Source: Bordetella parapertussis
Lineage (GTDB): Bacteria > Pseudomonadota > Gammaproteobacteria > Burkholderiales > Burkholderiaceae_B
Assembly (NCBI GenBank): GCA_945872285.1
Contig: CAMBZR010000086.1
Coordinates: 1 to 12,904 of the forward strand
Length of the DNA stretch: 12,904 nt
Direction of reading: 5' to 3'
Part shown: piece by piece, positions 6,926 to 12,904 of the stretch
How positions within the stretch are numbered: the first letter of the stretch is position 1
How the letters are laid out: every line of letters begins with the position of its first letter
The notes under the pieces: generated by a model
The model's database searches: none
The model's input: only the letters and a program-made list of their open reading frames with translations
What the model was told of the DNA's origin: nothing
Translations under genes and position numbers: made by a program

Positions 6926-7486
6926 CTAAGAATGTCGGATCATGCCCATCCGTCTCTGCCACTGCACTAAGTAATCTGGCACAGAGCGTCCGGTACCGGC
7001 GATGCTGATTGTCGGATGCGTGCCAAGCACGCGCGCTAATATCGGTTCTTGGTGCTGATAGACATCGACGAAAAATAAATGTTTGCCTTCTTGCAACTGT
7101 TTCTCGAAGCGAGCAAACTTATAATTACGCCGTTGAGTGCCGATGAGCCCGCCTTCCCAGGTACAAAAACCAAGAATCACCACGGCGAGAAAAATAAATG
7201 GCATCCAGCCAAGCGCGCTCGAGGCCCATTCAGAGATCGCAGTCGTCGTTAAAAATATAAACAGAATACACAGACCAATCCCCGCACCGATCAAGCTCGA
7301 ATGAACAACGTCATATTTCATGACGGATTGCACTTCGTGCAGATGAGGGTGCTGCGCTAAACCCAAAGTATCCAAGCTTAGGATATGAATTTGGGGCGTA
7401 GAAACACCGTCGGCCTCAAGTTGCTCTTCAAATAGCTCTAAATCGTCTAGATTGTCACTAATGAAGTAATGTCGCAGCAATTTCAT
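6926..7486 (-). CDS. Two-helix membrane protein of unknown function
   Basis: A 186-residue protein I cannot assign to a function. The N-terminal 55 residues look like a small soluble alpha/beta unit (RHYFISDNLDDLELFEEQL, then IHILSL). Two helices follow (about 62-84 and 92-108), then a conserved-looking EGGLIG turn, a basic stretch (QRRNYKFARFEKQ), and a second alpha/beta unit (KHLFFVDVYQ). This architecture recalls widespread uncharacterised proteobacterial membrane proteins sometimes described as stress-related. AGGAG lies six nt before the ATG, a strong start. Its leader holds a perfect FNR-type site and long inverted repeats. It precedes the SCO gene by 45 nt, so a link to respiration or redox stress is plausible but unproven. 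Confidence 0.8.
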   Translation of the reverse strand: MKLLRHYFISDNLDDLELFEEQLEADGVSTPQIHILSLDTLGLAQHPHLHEVQSVMKYDVVHSSLIGAGIGLCILFIFLTTTAISEWASSALGWMPFIFLAVVILGFCTWEGGLIGTQRRNYKFARFEKQLQEGKHLFFVDVYQHQEPILARVLGTHPTISIAGTGRSVPDYLVQWQRRMGMIRHS

Positions 7487-7549
7487 GTGTTGCTCCTCTT
7501 TGTTCTTCTTTGGTCAGGTGACCATTTCGGACGAGAATATGTGCAACAG

Positions 7550-7595
7550 ACGAACCATATTAAACATGCTTTGTGTTTGACTGGTTCGTTCAAAC
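7550..7595 (-). repeat. Overlapping inverted repeats in the leader of the unknown gene
   Basis: Left arm ACGAACCA (7550-7557) plus TTAAACA (7560-7566) pairs with TGTTTGA (7574-7580) plus TGGTTCGT (7582-7589). This gives a 15-bp stem broken only by a TA/C bulge, with a 7-nt loop. A second stem, GTTTGA (7575-7580) with TCAAAC (7590-7595), uses the same bases and would exclude the first. Position is 64-109 nt before the ATG at 7486. Confidence 0.5.
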
Positions 7596-7658
7596 AGCGA
7601 CAGGCAAACAACCTACTGCTAAATAATGTCGCTTTGTTTCTTTAATCTAGTCGGTATA

Positions 7659-7672
7659 TTGATTTAAATCAA
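7659..7672 (-). promoter_or_regulatory. Perfect FNR/Anr-type binding site
   Basis: TTGAT-TTAA-ATCAA is a full match to the FNR/Anr/Dnr consensus TTGAT-N4-ATCAA. Its centre lies about 180 nt upstream of the unknown membrane gene and its SCO partner. No good -10 is seen at the class II spacing on the - strand, so activation or repression cannot be read from the sequence. The only other adjacent gene ends (VOC stop) on its far side, so it can serve only the 7486-6176 pair. Confidence 0.65.
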
Positions 7673-7681
7673 GTGAATAAT

Positions 7682-7702
7682 CTTGAGGGCGGTTGACTCA
7701 AG
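7682..7702 (-). terminator. Weak hairpin after the VOC gene
   Basis: CTTGAG (7682-7687) and CTCAAG (7697-7702) form a 6-bp stem with a 9-nt loop, starting two nt after the VOC stop on the - strand. It is followed by ATTATT. It could end the cupin operon, but the stem is short and there is no true T-run. Confidence 0.3.
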
Positions 7703-7704
7703 GT

Positions 7705-8112
7705 CTATTTGTGATAATCGGCGTTGCCGGGCCAAGGCTCTTCAGACACATCAAATACCATGCCTTCAAACCCGCGAAATTTGTCAGGACGCTTGCGGTC
7801 GGTCAGTGGGGCAAGTTCCATTTCATCAATATAAGGTTTACCACCTAAAGCTTGAACCGCCTCGACACAGCCGTCAGGATCGTCCGTGTATACGCCAAAG
7901 TGATGCAGGCCTACGTAGTCCATGCCCTTGCCCAATTGATCACTCTTGAATTTTAATAGTGCAATATTCAGCACATCATCTGTCAAAAAATAACCACTCG
8001 CGCGTTCGTTATCCATATACTTTAGTTTTTTGAAGCCAAAGGCTTTTGTATAAAACTCTAAGGCTTTTTCTGGATCTTGCGTAGCAATGACGATATGGCG
8101 TAACTGAGACAT
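7705..8112 (-). CDS. VOC (glyoxalase/dioxygenase superfamily) protein
   Basis: A 135-residue single vicinal-oxygen-chelate domain protein. The start RHIVIATQDPEKALEFYTKAFGF is the typical beta-alpha opening with a first metal histidine (H6). A second histidine pair is at 70-71 (GLHHFGVYTDD), and acidic residues near the end (E116, E124 region) could complete the metal site. One VOC module usually works as a dimer. The reaction is unknown: isomerase, epimerase, dioxygenase or resistance functions are all possible. GGGAG seven nt before the ATG at 8112 sets the start; the longer open frame to 8274 overlaps the binding protein gene and lacks support. It is the last gene of the cupin / binding protein / VOC operon, 43 nt after the binding protein. 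Confidence 0.88.
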   Translation of the reverse strand: MSQLRHIVIATQDPEKALEFYTKAFGFKKLKYMDNERASGYFLTDDVLNIALLKFKSDQLGKGMDYVGLHHFGVYTDDPDGCVEAVQALGGKPYIDEMELAPLTDRKRPDKFRGFEGMVFDVSEEPWPGNADYHK

Positions 8113-8155
8113 TTGTAAACTCCCACGAAGGTAAAGATGAAGCGCACTAAAAAAA

Positions 8156-9151
8156 TTATTCTGGACGAATCCCTGCTGTTTGAACCAAGACACCAATCCG
8201 GATGGCTTCGCGCTCAATAAACTCACTAAATTCTTGCGGCGTGCTTGGCAAAACCTCATTGCCCTGATCAACAAGCTGTTTACTAAAATTTGGCTCGGCT
8301 AACACCAATCTCAACGATTCATTTAATTTTTTTAATCGGTCAACCGGTAGGCCAGCTGGGGCAAACAAACCCAACCACGACAATAACTCAAAACCTGGGA
8401 TGGTTTCAGCGATTGTCGGCACACCTGGCAAAGCCGGCTGTCTGACTAAGCTTGCCACGCCAAGTGGTTTCAGTTTACCGGCAGCGATCAATGAGAGCGA
8501 GGTCGGTGGCGTATCAAAATACGCTGTCAGTCGGCCACCAATGAGATCGGGCACAATTTGAGACGAGCCACGATACGGAATGTGCACGATGTCTATTTTT
8601 GCCATGGTGGACAGCATAATCAAGCCCAAATGAGAGGCGGATCCGCTGCCACCAGAACCGAAGTTCAATGGTGCAGGCTGAGTTTTCCCAGCAGCAATGA
8701 TGTCCGCAACGCTGTTTGCGGGGCTATTCGCGGCAACAACCAAGAGCATGGGTGTTGCTGCGATTTGACCAATCGGCTGAAAGCCACGCTTAATATCAAA
8801 CGGAAGATTTTGATATAAATAGCGGTTCACTACCTGGGTGCCTAGGTTTCCTAAGAGCAGCGTGTAGCCATCTGGTCGAGCCTGTGCAACGAATTGCATC
8901 GCAATCGTACCGTTACTTCCGCTACGGTTTTCGACTACGACGGGCTGCTTTAAAATCGGTTCAAGTCTTGCACCAACTAAGCGAGCTAAGACGTCTGCAA
9001 TCCCTCCAACAGCATAGGGGACAATAATTTTGATCGGCTCGCTTGGAAATCCATCGGCTCGTACCGTACCGGTCGCAAATGCCAAGAGCAAAAGCACAAA
9101 CACGTGACCCGATGTGGGAGTGATTTTATTCCACATAAAACTCTGTGCCAT
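8156..9151 (-). CDS. Bug/TctC-family periplasmic solute-binding protein
   Basis: A 331-residue secreted binding protein of the tripartite tricarboxylate transporter family. A signal peptide is visible (basic start, hydrophobic VFVLLLLAFA, likely cleavage after VRA near residue 32). The mature part opens with PIKIIVPYAVGGIADVLAR, followed by VVENRSGSNG and ARPDGYTLLLG, all family signatures. Known members bind carboxylates, amino acids or related small molecules. No TctA or TctB membrane gene is nearby, which is common for these proteins. The start is uncertain: ATG 9151 (used here) or ATG 9136; TTG 9157 is less likely. Either choice overlaps the end of the cupin gene (26 or 11 nt), so the two are translationally linked. 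The ligand may be the substrate of the cupin and VOC proteins. Confidence 0.92.
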   Translation of the reverse strand: MAQSFMWNKITPTSGHVFVLLLLAFATGTVRADGFPSEPIKIIVPYAVGGIADVLARLVGARLEPILKQPVVVENRSGSNGTIAMQFVAQARPDGYTLLLGNLGTQVVNRYLYQNLPFDIKRGFQPIGQIAATPMLLVVAANSPANSVADIIAAGKTQPAPLNFGSGGSGSASHLGLIMLSTMAKIDIVHIPYRGSSQIVPDLIGGRLTAYFDTPPTSLSLIAAGKLKPLGVASLVRQPALPGVPTIAETIPGFELLSWLGLFAPAGLPVDRLKKLNESLRLVLAEPNFSKQLVDQGNEVLPSTPQEFSEFIEREAIRIGVLVQTAGIRPE

Positions 9152-9548
9152 TTGCAAAAATATTAGGCTTCATAAACATCCCTAACAACACGGCACCATT
9201 CGGTGAGTAGGCTTGATGCACGTTGCCACCCGGGCGCCAGACGAACTGACCGGCTGAGGCTGCGCCATCTAAGTCGACTAGGCTACCTTCAATAATCCAG
9301 GTTTGCTCAAGCGCAGCGTGCTCATGTAACGGCACAATTGCGCCGGGTTCCATCTTGAAAAGAATGCTTGAGACCCCCGAGGCCGGGTCTGCAAACAACA
9401 CCTTTGAGCTGATGCCCGGAAATTTAGAGGGCACCCACTCCATCTTGGCTGGATCAACCAGTGTCGATTTTAAGTGCGCGGGAAGTTTTTGAGGGTCTAG
9501 CCAACCTTCTGGCACCTTTGGTCTTAGCGCGGCTTGTGCAGCATTCAT
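9126..9548 (-). CDS. Single-domain cupin, ChrR-like
   Basis: A 140-residue cupin. The metal motif is H75-x-H77-x3-E81 (LHEHAALEQTW) with H111 in the second motif (GGNVHQAY). The preceding DPASGVSSILFKMEPGA and the WVP stretch resemble the ChrR-type/anti-ECF cupins and related small metal-bound enzymes. Substrate and reaction are unknown; without a zinc-binding N-terminal domain an anti-sigma role is unlikely. The start is ATG 9548, with GGAG six nt upstream; an ATG at 9563 lacks a ribosome site. It is the first gene of the operon with the Bug protein and VOC protein. A TATAAA (9588-9593 on the - strand) about 40 nt upstream could be a -10, but no matching -35 was found. Confidence 0.88.
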   Translation of the reverse strand: MNAAQAALRPKVPEGWLDPQKLPAHLKSTLVDPAKMEWVPSKFPGISSKVLFADPASGVSSILFKMEPGAIVPLHEHAALEQTWIIEGSLVDLDGAASAGQFVWRPGGNVHQAYSPNGAVLLGMFMKPNIFANGTEFYVE

Positions 9549-9921
9549 CTTTGTCTCCGGCATGTAGGTGTATTAGGATAGATTTTATTTATACGGTACG
9601 TGACACTAGTGATTTGTTTGGAGGAATGCCTTCAACATGATTTGTCCCTTTTCTCGCTCATCGGCGTGTATTTTTATTGATTCTAGACACAGTCTGATCC
9701 GTTTCGCGATCAAAAGCTTGCTGCAGAGTCGTTGTGTCTGAATAGTACCTATCGTTTTTACGGCTCTATTTGATAGGGGTCAACATAAATTTGCTATATT
9801 TTTAACGCGCTAAGGGTTAACGCTTGCCTGCAATGCGAAACTCGTCCTGCGAATATGCGTCTAGAAGCGCGACGATTTTTTAGCGGCCTCGATCAAATAC
9901 ACAATTAGTCCATACAACGCG
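9549..9921. other. Long intergenic region, no gene recognised
   Basis: About 373 bp between the cupin start and the end of the small coiled-coil gene. It must hold the promoter of the cupin operon (- strand). Seen but not interpretable: an 8-bp palindrome CACTAGTG (9604-9611), a direct repeat TTAACGC at 9802-9808 and 9817-9823, and an AT-rich patch around 9785-9805. There is no convincing terminator, small RNA, or mobile element end. Confidence 0.45.
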
Positions 9922-10137
9922 TTAGGCTGGAAGATATCTCGCGACATAAAACACGCCAGTAAATGCCATGCCAACCACGACAGTCATCCAGCTGATCATT
10001 TTCCAGGTGCATGATGTGATTTCGTGATGGATGGTTGTGGTGAGTTCGAGCTCTAGCCTCTTGAGGTCTTCTTTGGTTGCAAGTGTCGGGAGAATCGTGT
10101 CAAAGCGAGTTTCAAGCATCGTCATTCTGGTTTCCAT
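9922..10137 (-). CDS. Small coiled-coil protein with one membrane helix
   Basis: A 71-residue protein. Residues 1-40 are amphipathic and charged (METRMTMLETRFDTILPTLA, then TKEDLKRLELEL), suggesting a coiled coil. Residues about 47-67 form one membrane helix, and the chain ends ARYLPA. The pattern 'LETRFDTILPTLATKEDL' followed by a C-terminal helix is seen in many short uncharacterised proteobacterial proteins, some near prophages. AGGAT lies about eight nt before the ATG. It stands alone, divergent from the second Bug gene. Function unknown; it may oligomerise at the membrane. Confidence 0.7.
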   Translation of the reverse strand: METRMTMLETRFDTILPTLATKEDLKRLELELTTTIHHEITSCTWKMISWMTVVVGMAFTGVFYVARYLPA

Positions 10138-10272
10138 TGGGTTATCCTAAAAGCCTCGGTGATTGAGCATTTTAAGATTTTAGGTCTATCGCAAGAATGG
10201 TATCGGATAGTTTTGTCTAGTAGCAATCCGTCAATTGCATTTGCTTACATTTATAGAAAAACATAGAACAAT

Positions 10273-11265
10273 ATGAAAAATTTAATTGCCCGTAATGTTG
10301 CCGCCACGCTGCTCGCGACTGTCTGCGCAGGTCTACTTTGCGCCTCGGCCGTTGCGCAGACCGCTCAATGGCCGACGCGCCCGATCAAATTGGTGATTCC
10401 GTTTGGTGCTGGCGGAGGCACCGATGTGATTGGTCGGTTTTTAGCGCAAAAATTTACGGAAGGTCTAGGCCAGACCGTGGTGGTTGAGAATCGCCCCGGC
10501 GCGGGCGGTAGCCTGGGTAGCGCTGAGGTGGCGCGTGCACCGGCTGACGGTTACACAATACTGATAGGTTCAAGCTCAACGCATGGCATCAATCCGGGGA
10601 TCTATGCCAAGCTTGCTTACGACCCACTCAAAGACTTCGAACCGATCGGGTTGATTGCCACAAATTTGTTTGTGATGTCTGTCCCCAAAGACTCACCGGT
10701 AAAAACCGTGGCCGACTTGGTGAGGCTCTCGCAGGCGTCGCCTGGCCAGTACAATTACGCTTCTTCCGGAAATGGCACCACCAGTCATCTGGCAGCCGCG
10801 TTGTTTGTTTCGATTTCGGGCGCCAAGCTCACGCATATTCCGTACAAAAGTAATGTGCCAGGTCTGACCGATTTAATGGCGGGTCGTGTCGCGATGATGT
10901 TTGACAATATTACGGCGATGCAAACGCAGATCAGCGCTGGAACAATTCGCCCAATCGCGACGACTGGTTTAAAACGCAATGCGGTGTTGAAGGATGTCCC
11001 CACGTTGGATGAGGCGGGAGTCAAGGGCTATGATTTGAGGGGCTGGTTTTGCTTGTTGGCGCCGGCCGGGACCCCTGCTGCGGTTGTGACCAAGCTTAAT
11101 CAAGAACTCGTGAGAGTGATCGCGCTGCCCGAGGTCGCAGAAAAACTCGTTGCCCTGGGCGCAGACCCTGAAACGAGCTCACCACAAGAGCTGCAAGCAT
11201 TGATCGCCTCTGAAATGATTAAATATAAAAAGATTATCGATATTGCGGGTGCAAAGGCTGAGTGA
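10273..11265 (+). CDS. Second Bug/TctC-family periplasmic solute-binding protein
   Basis: A 330-residue secreted binding protein. The signal peptide has a basic start, a hydrophobic core (about 9-24) and likely cleavage after AVAQ near residue 29. The mature domain has PIKLVIPFGAGGGTDVIGR, VVENRPGAGGSLG and ADGYTILIG, matching the family. D51 and the following loop sit where the family contacts the ligand carboxylate. It is not a recent copy of the other Bug protein in this window: the middle and C-terminal parts differ strongly. No transporter or catabolic gene flanks it, so it is an orphan whose ligand cannot be inferred. The ATG at 10273 has only a weak ribosome site; its promoter was not identified. 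Confidence 0.94.
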   Translation: MKNLIARNVAATLLATVCAGLLCASAVAQTAQWPTRPIKLVIPFGAGGGTDVIGRFLAQKFTEGLGQTVVVENRPGAGGSLGSAEVARAPADGYTILIGSSSTHGINPGIYAKLAYDPLKDFEPIGLIATNLFVMSVPKDSPVKTVADLVRLSQASPGQYNYASSGNGTTSHLAAALFVSISGAKLTHIPYKSNVPGLTDLMAGRVAMMFDNITAMQTQISAGTIRPIATTGLKRNAVLKDVPTLDEAGVKGYDLRGWFCLLAPAGTPAAVVTKLNQELVRVIALPEVAEKLVALGADPETSSPQELQALIASEMIKYKKIIDIAGAKAE

Positions 11266-11306
11266 CGCAGCCTTCGCCACAATAACTGCCTCGCGTTGAG
11301 TCTGCA

Positions 11307-11477
11307 CTATTTTGCAATCGCGCAGTGACCACCGCTCGAGACTTTGCCAGAGCCTGCTGCGATAAGCGGCGGTTCACGTCGCAGGTCAACCGGCGGCGCT
11401 CGGGTGGTGTCCCAAACCAAGAAGGCCATCAAGCCGCACCAAAATAGCACCTGAAGTTTGCGATTAGAAATGCTCAT
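11307..11477 (-). CDS. Small single-helix protein with C-terminal cysteine
   Basis: A 56-residue frame beginning 13 nt after the YeeE-type transporter stop. A basic start (SNRKLQ) is followed by one helix (about 8-24, VLFWCGLMAFLVW), then a Pro/Arg-rich stretch and a Gly/Ser-rich tail ending SSGGHCAIAK. The orientation would place the cysteine tail in the periplasm, but this is inferred. I do not recognise the family. The ATG at 11477 is chosen over an upstream GTG at 11522 that overlaps the transporter; no good Shine-Dalgarno is present. Position in a sulfur-transfer cluster and the lone cysteine make a role in sulfur handling possible. Confidence 0.5.
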   Translation of the reverse strand: MSISNRKLQVLFWCGLMAFLVWDTTRAPPVDLRREPPLIAAGSGKVSSGGHCAIAK

Positions 11478-11490
11478 GGTTGATCGTGTT

Positions 11491-12564
11491 TCATAGCTTG
11501 TAATATCTTCGCATGCGTACACCGATCAAGGTGCCGGCAAAGGCGAGCGGTACCCAGATCCAACCGTGGACGCTACCTGTTGAAATGCCACTGAGCATCG
11601 CACCGATGTTGCAACCAAAGGCGAGGCGTGAGCTGTAGCCCATCAAAAAGCCCGCTACTAATCCGACTACCCACTGGGTCGCAGTCAACGGTTGACTGTC
11701 GCTTTTAGCGCGCGCAGAGATCAAAAGAGCGCCACCCAAAATACCAATATTTGTGATCGACGTAATGTCCAGCAGCACCATTTCGCTTAAGCGCTGCGCG
11801 TTACCGGCCTGGCTCCAGAAAGCGTTGGCAGTCGGGTCAAACAAGCCTGCAGCGGTAGCAATCTTTGCAGCCCAAAGTCCAAAACCGTAGACGACTCCCC
11901 AAGGTTGACCAGCGATGATCAGATTGAGCGCCGCCAACACTGCGAGTGCAACCGCGCCCAGCAGCCATTTGCGATCCCACCAGGTGCGCCCTGGGCCCAC
12001 CCACAGCCTTGCGGCCAGGCCAAATAGCGCAAGCCCCACAAGCGTGAGTAATAACGCCTGGGAACTGCCAAATTCGGTGACTAAGCCAATCGGCTCAAGT
12101 TGCCCAAGCTTTAGCCAATCGCTCACTTGTACAGAGCCCAAAAAGCTACCTAAGGCAAACAGCGGCAAAATCCCCATGTTCAGTGGTACGCCAAGCCCCG
12201 CCTTGTAAAGTGTGCCCGAGCCACACCCATCGGCAATCTGCATGGTCAAGCCAAAGACAAAGGCACCCACCAACAGGCTGATGCTGGGCGGACCTAGCGC
12301 CGCAGTCAATTCAGAATACTGCCCAAGAAGTATCAGCGAAAATGCCGACGCTAAGGCAAGCAAAACCAACTGACCCGCCACGCCGCTTGGATCGCGTTGT
12401 TCAATTAACAGGCGCCAACCGGTCGTGAAACCAAAGCGTGCGCCAGACAGCGCGGCTCCCATCCCGATGCCGACTGCAAACAAGGCGGCTTGTCGAACGG
12501 ACACCGACCAACCCAGGTAGACAAAAAACAGTAAGAGCAACAAGCTCAATGGCAGACGTTTCAT
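11491..12564 (-). CDS. YeeE/YedE-family sulfur-compound transporter
   Basis: A 357-residue membrane protein with about nine to ten helices. Family signatures are GARFGFTTGW (about 41-51), ADGCGSGTLYKAGLG (111-125, Cys 114) and FGCNIGAMLSGISTGSVHGWIW (316-337, Cys 318). Characterised members (TsuA) import thiosulfate through conserved cysteines. Here two cysteine positions are kept; the FxF site in the first motif, usually Cys in YedE proteins, is Gly. The sulfurtransferase upstream on the same strand supports a sulfur substrate. The ATG at 12564 is preferred to a TTG at 12579; GAGG lies further upstream than usual. No TusA-like partner is seen in this window. Confidence 0.9.
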   Translation of the reverse strand: MKRLPLSLLLLLFFVYLGWSVSVRQAALFAVGIGMGAALSGARFGFTTGWRLLIEQRDPSGVAGQLVLLALASAFSLILLGQYSELTAALGPPSISLLVGAFVFGLTMQIADGCGSGTLYKAGLGVPLNMGILPLFALGSFLGSVQVSDWLKLGQLEPIGLVTEFGSSQALLLTLVGLALFGLAARLWVGPGRTWWDRKWLLGAVALAVLAALNLIIAGQPWGVVYGFGLWAAKIATAAGLFDPTANAFWSQAGNAQRLSEMVLLDITSITNIGILGGALLISARAKSDSQPLTATQWVVGLVAGFLMGYSSRLAFGCNIGAMLSGISTGSVHGWIWVPLAFAGTLIGVRMRRYYKL

Positions 12565-12582
12565 GATTAACTTTGTCAAACC

Positions 12583-12606
12583 TCATCGTTTGGGATCAGA
12601 CGATGA
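12583..12606 (-). repeat. Inverted repeat between sulfurtransferase and transporter genes
   Basis: TCATCGT (12583-12589) and ACGATGA (12600-12606) form a 7-bp stem with a 10-nt loop in the 58-nt gap. There is no T-run on the - strand, so it is not a clear terminator. It might tune expression between the two genes or be chance. Confidence 0.3.
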
Positions 12607-12622
12607 TCGGTGAAGCAAATCG

Positions 12623-12904
12623 TTATTTGGCGACCCACAGCTGTGCGTCGATGTACAGCTGCTTGAAGCGATTAGGCACGTTATCCATTGGGAGTGCACC
12701 CTCGGCTTGAGTCCAGTCAACCATCGAGCCGGCATAGAGCCTGACGTTTGGCTGGCCAACAAGCTCCGACAAGACGAACCAATTCGTTGCGGCCCAGTGG
12801 CCAGTATTACAAAAAGAGATGACATCTTGATCGCTTTTAACCGACGAGGCGAGGGCAAGTTTTTTTGCCTCGTTGTTAGGCACGACTAGGCTGCTGTTTG
12901 GCGC
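12623..12904 (-). CDS. Rhodanese-type sulfurtransferase, C-terminal part (cut by window edge)
   Basis: The last 93 residues of a sulfurtransferase; the open frame runs off the right edge of the window, so the start is outside. The visible part has the active-site loop SFCNTGHWAATNWFVLSEL with the catalytic Cys at visible residue 32, then VRLYAGSMVDWTQ, the typical C-terminal motif of rhodanese domains that form a persulfide from thiosulfate or a similar donor. A GTG inside the frame (12883) is not the true start since rhodanese sequence continues before it. It probably belongs to a larger (one- or two-domain) protein. It is 58 nt upstream of the transporter on the same strand and likely co-transcribed. 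Confidence 0.88.
   Translation of the reverse strand, partial: APNSSLVVPNNEAKKLALASSVKSDQDVISFCNTGHWAATNWFVLSELVGQPNVRLYAGSMVDWTQAEGALPMDNVPNRFKQLYIDAQLWVAK

Noticed and set aside
8113..8274. N-terminal extension of the VOC open frame
   Set aside because: It overlaps the binding protein gene, has no ribosome site, and the domain starts cleanly at ATG 8112.
9637..9741. A 34-residue frame with GGAGG about 12 nt upstream
   Set aside because: The spacing is too long, the product is nondescript, and nothing else supports it.
9802..9823. Direct repeat TTAACGC, 15 nt apart
   Set aside because: Only two 7-bp copies; could be chance and is not linked to a recognisable element.
10785..11024. 79-residue frame antisense to the second Bug gene
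   Set aside because: Antisense shadow with no ribosome site or recognisable domain.
12583..12858. 91-residue frame overlapping the sulfurtransferase on the same strand
   Set aside because: The other frame has a clear rhodanese active-site loop; this one is a shadow.

Overview
The window (about 12.9 kb, roughly half G+C by eye) looks like the chromosome of a betaproteobacterium, most likely Burkholderiales and possibly Alcaligenaceae-like. The main reason is the presence of two stand-alone Bug/TctC periplasmic binding proteins, a family greatly expanded in that group, next to a caa3-like oxidase operon and a SCO copper chaperone. No RNA genes, CRISPR array, transposase or phage genes were found.

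Positions 1-6116 (+ strand) hold a complete heme-copper oxidase operon of the 'alternative' caa3-like type, with a gene order resembling the Bradyrhizobium coxMNOP cluster. First comes a small protein that looks like only the transmembrane hairpin of subunit II. After a 311-bp (or slightly longer) intergenic region with a candidate promoter come: subunit II with a CuA domain and two C-terminal cytochrome c domains; subunit I with all heme, CuB and proton-channel residues; a divergent subunit III; a canonical subunit III; a small subunit IV; and a membrane-anchored monoheme cytochrome c. Electrons would plausibly pass from the anchored or soluble c-type hemes, through the two fused hemes and CuA, to heme a and the heme a3/CuB site.

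Positions 6176-7704 (- strand, convergent) hold an unknown two-helix membrane protein followed by a SCO1/SenC copper chaperone, likely co-transcribed. Upstream lies a perfect FNR/Anr-type palindrome and a leader with long, mutually exclusive inverted repeats. This suggests oxygen-responsive control of the SCO gene that serves CuA assembly.

Positions 7705-9548 (- strand) form a compact cupin / Bug-type binding protein / VOC-family operon, probably for uptake and modification of an unidentified small carboxylate-like compound. A 373-bp intergenic stretch follows, then a small coiled-coil plus one-helix protein (- strand) and a second orphan Bug protein (+ strand).

Positions 11307-12904 (- strand) form a sulfur module: a rhodanese-type sulfurtransferase cut by the window edge, a YeeE/YedE-type sulfur-compound transporter, and a tiny single-helix protein with a C-terminal cysteine.

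The most unusual items are the orphan subunit-II hairpin, the tandem-duplicated diheme tail of subunit II, the loss of the usual Mg-site histidine in subunit I, and the FNR-box/hairpin leader in front of the unknown gene and SCO.
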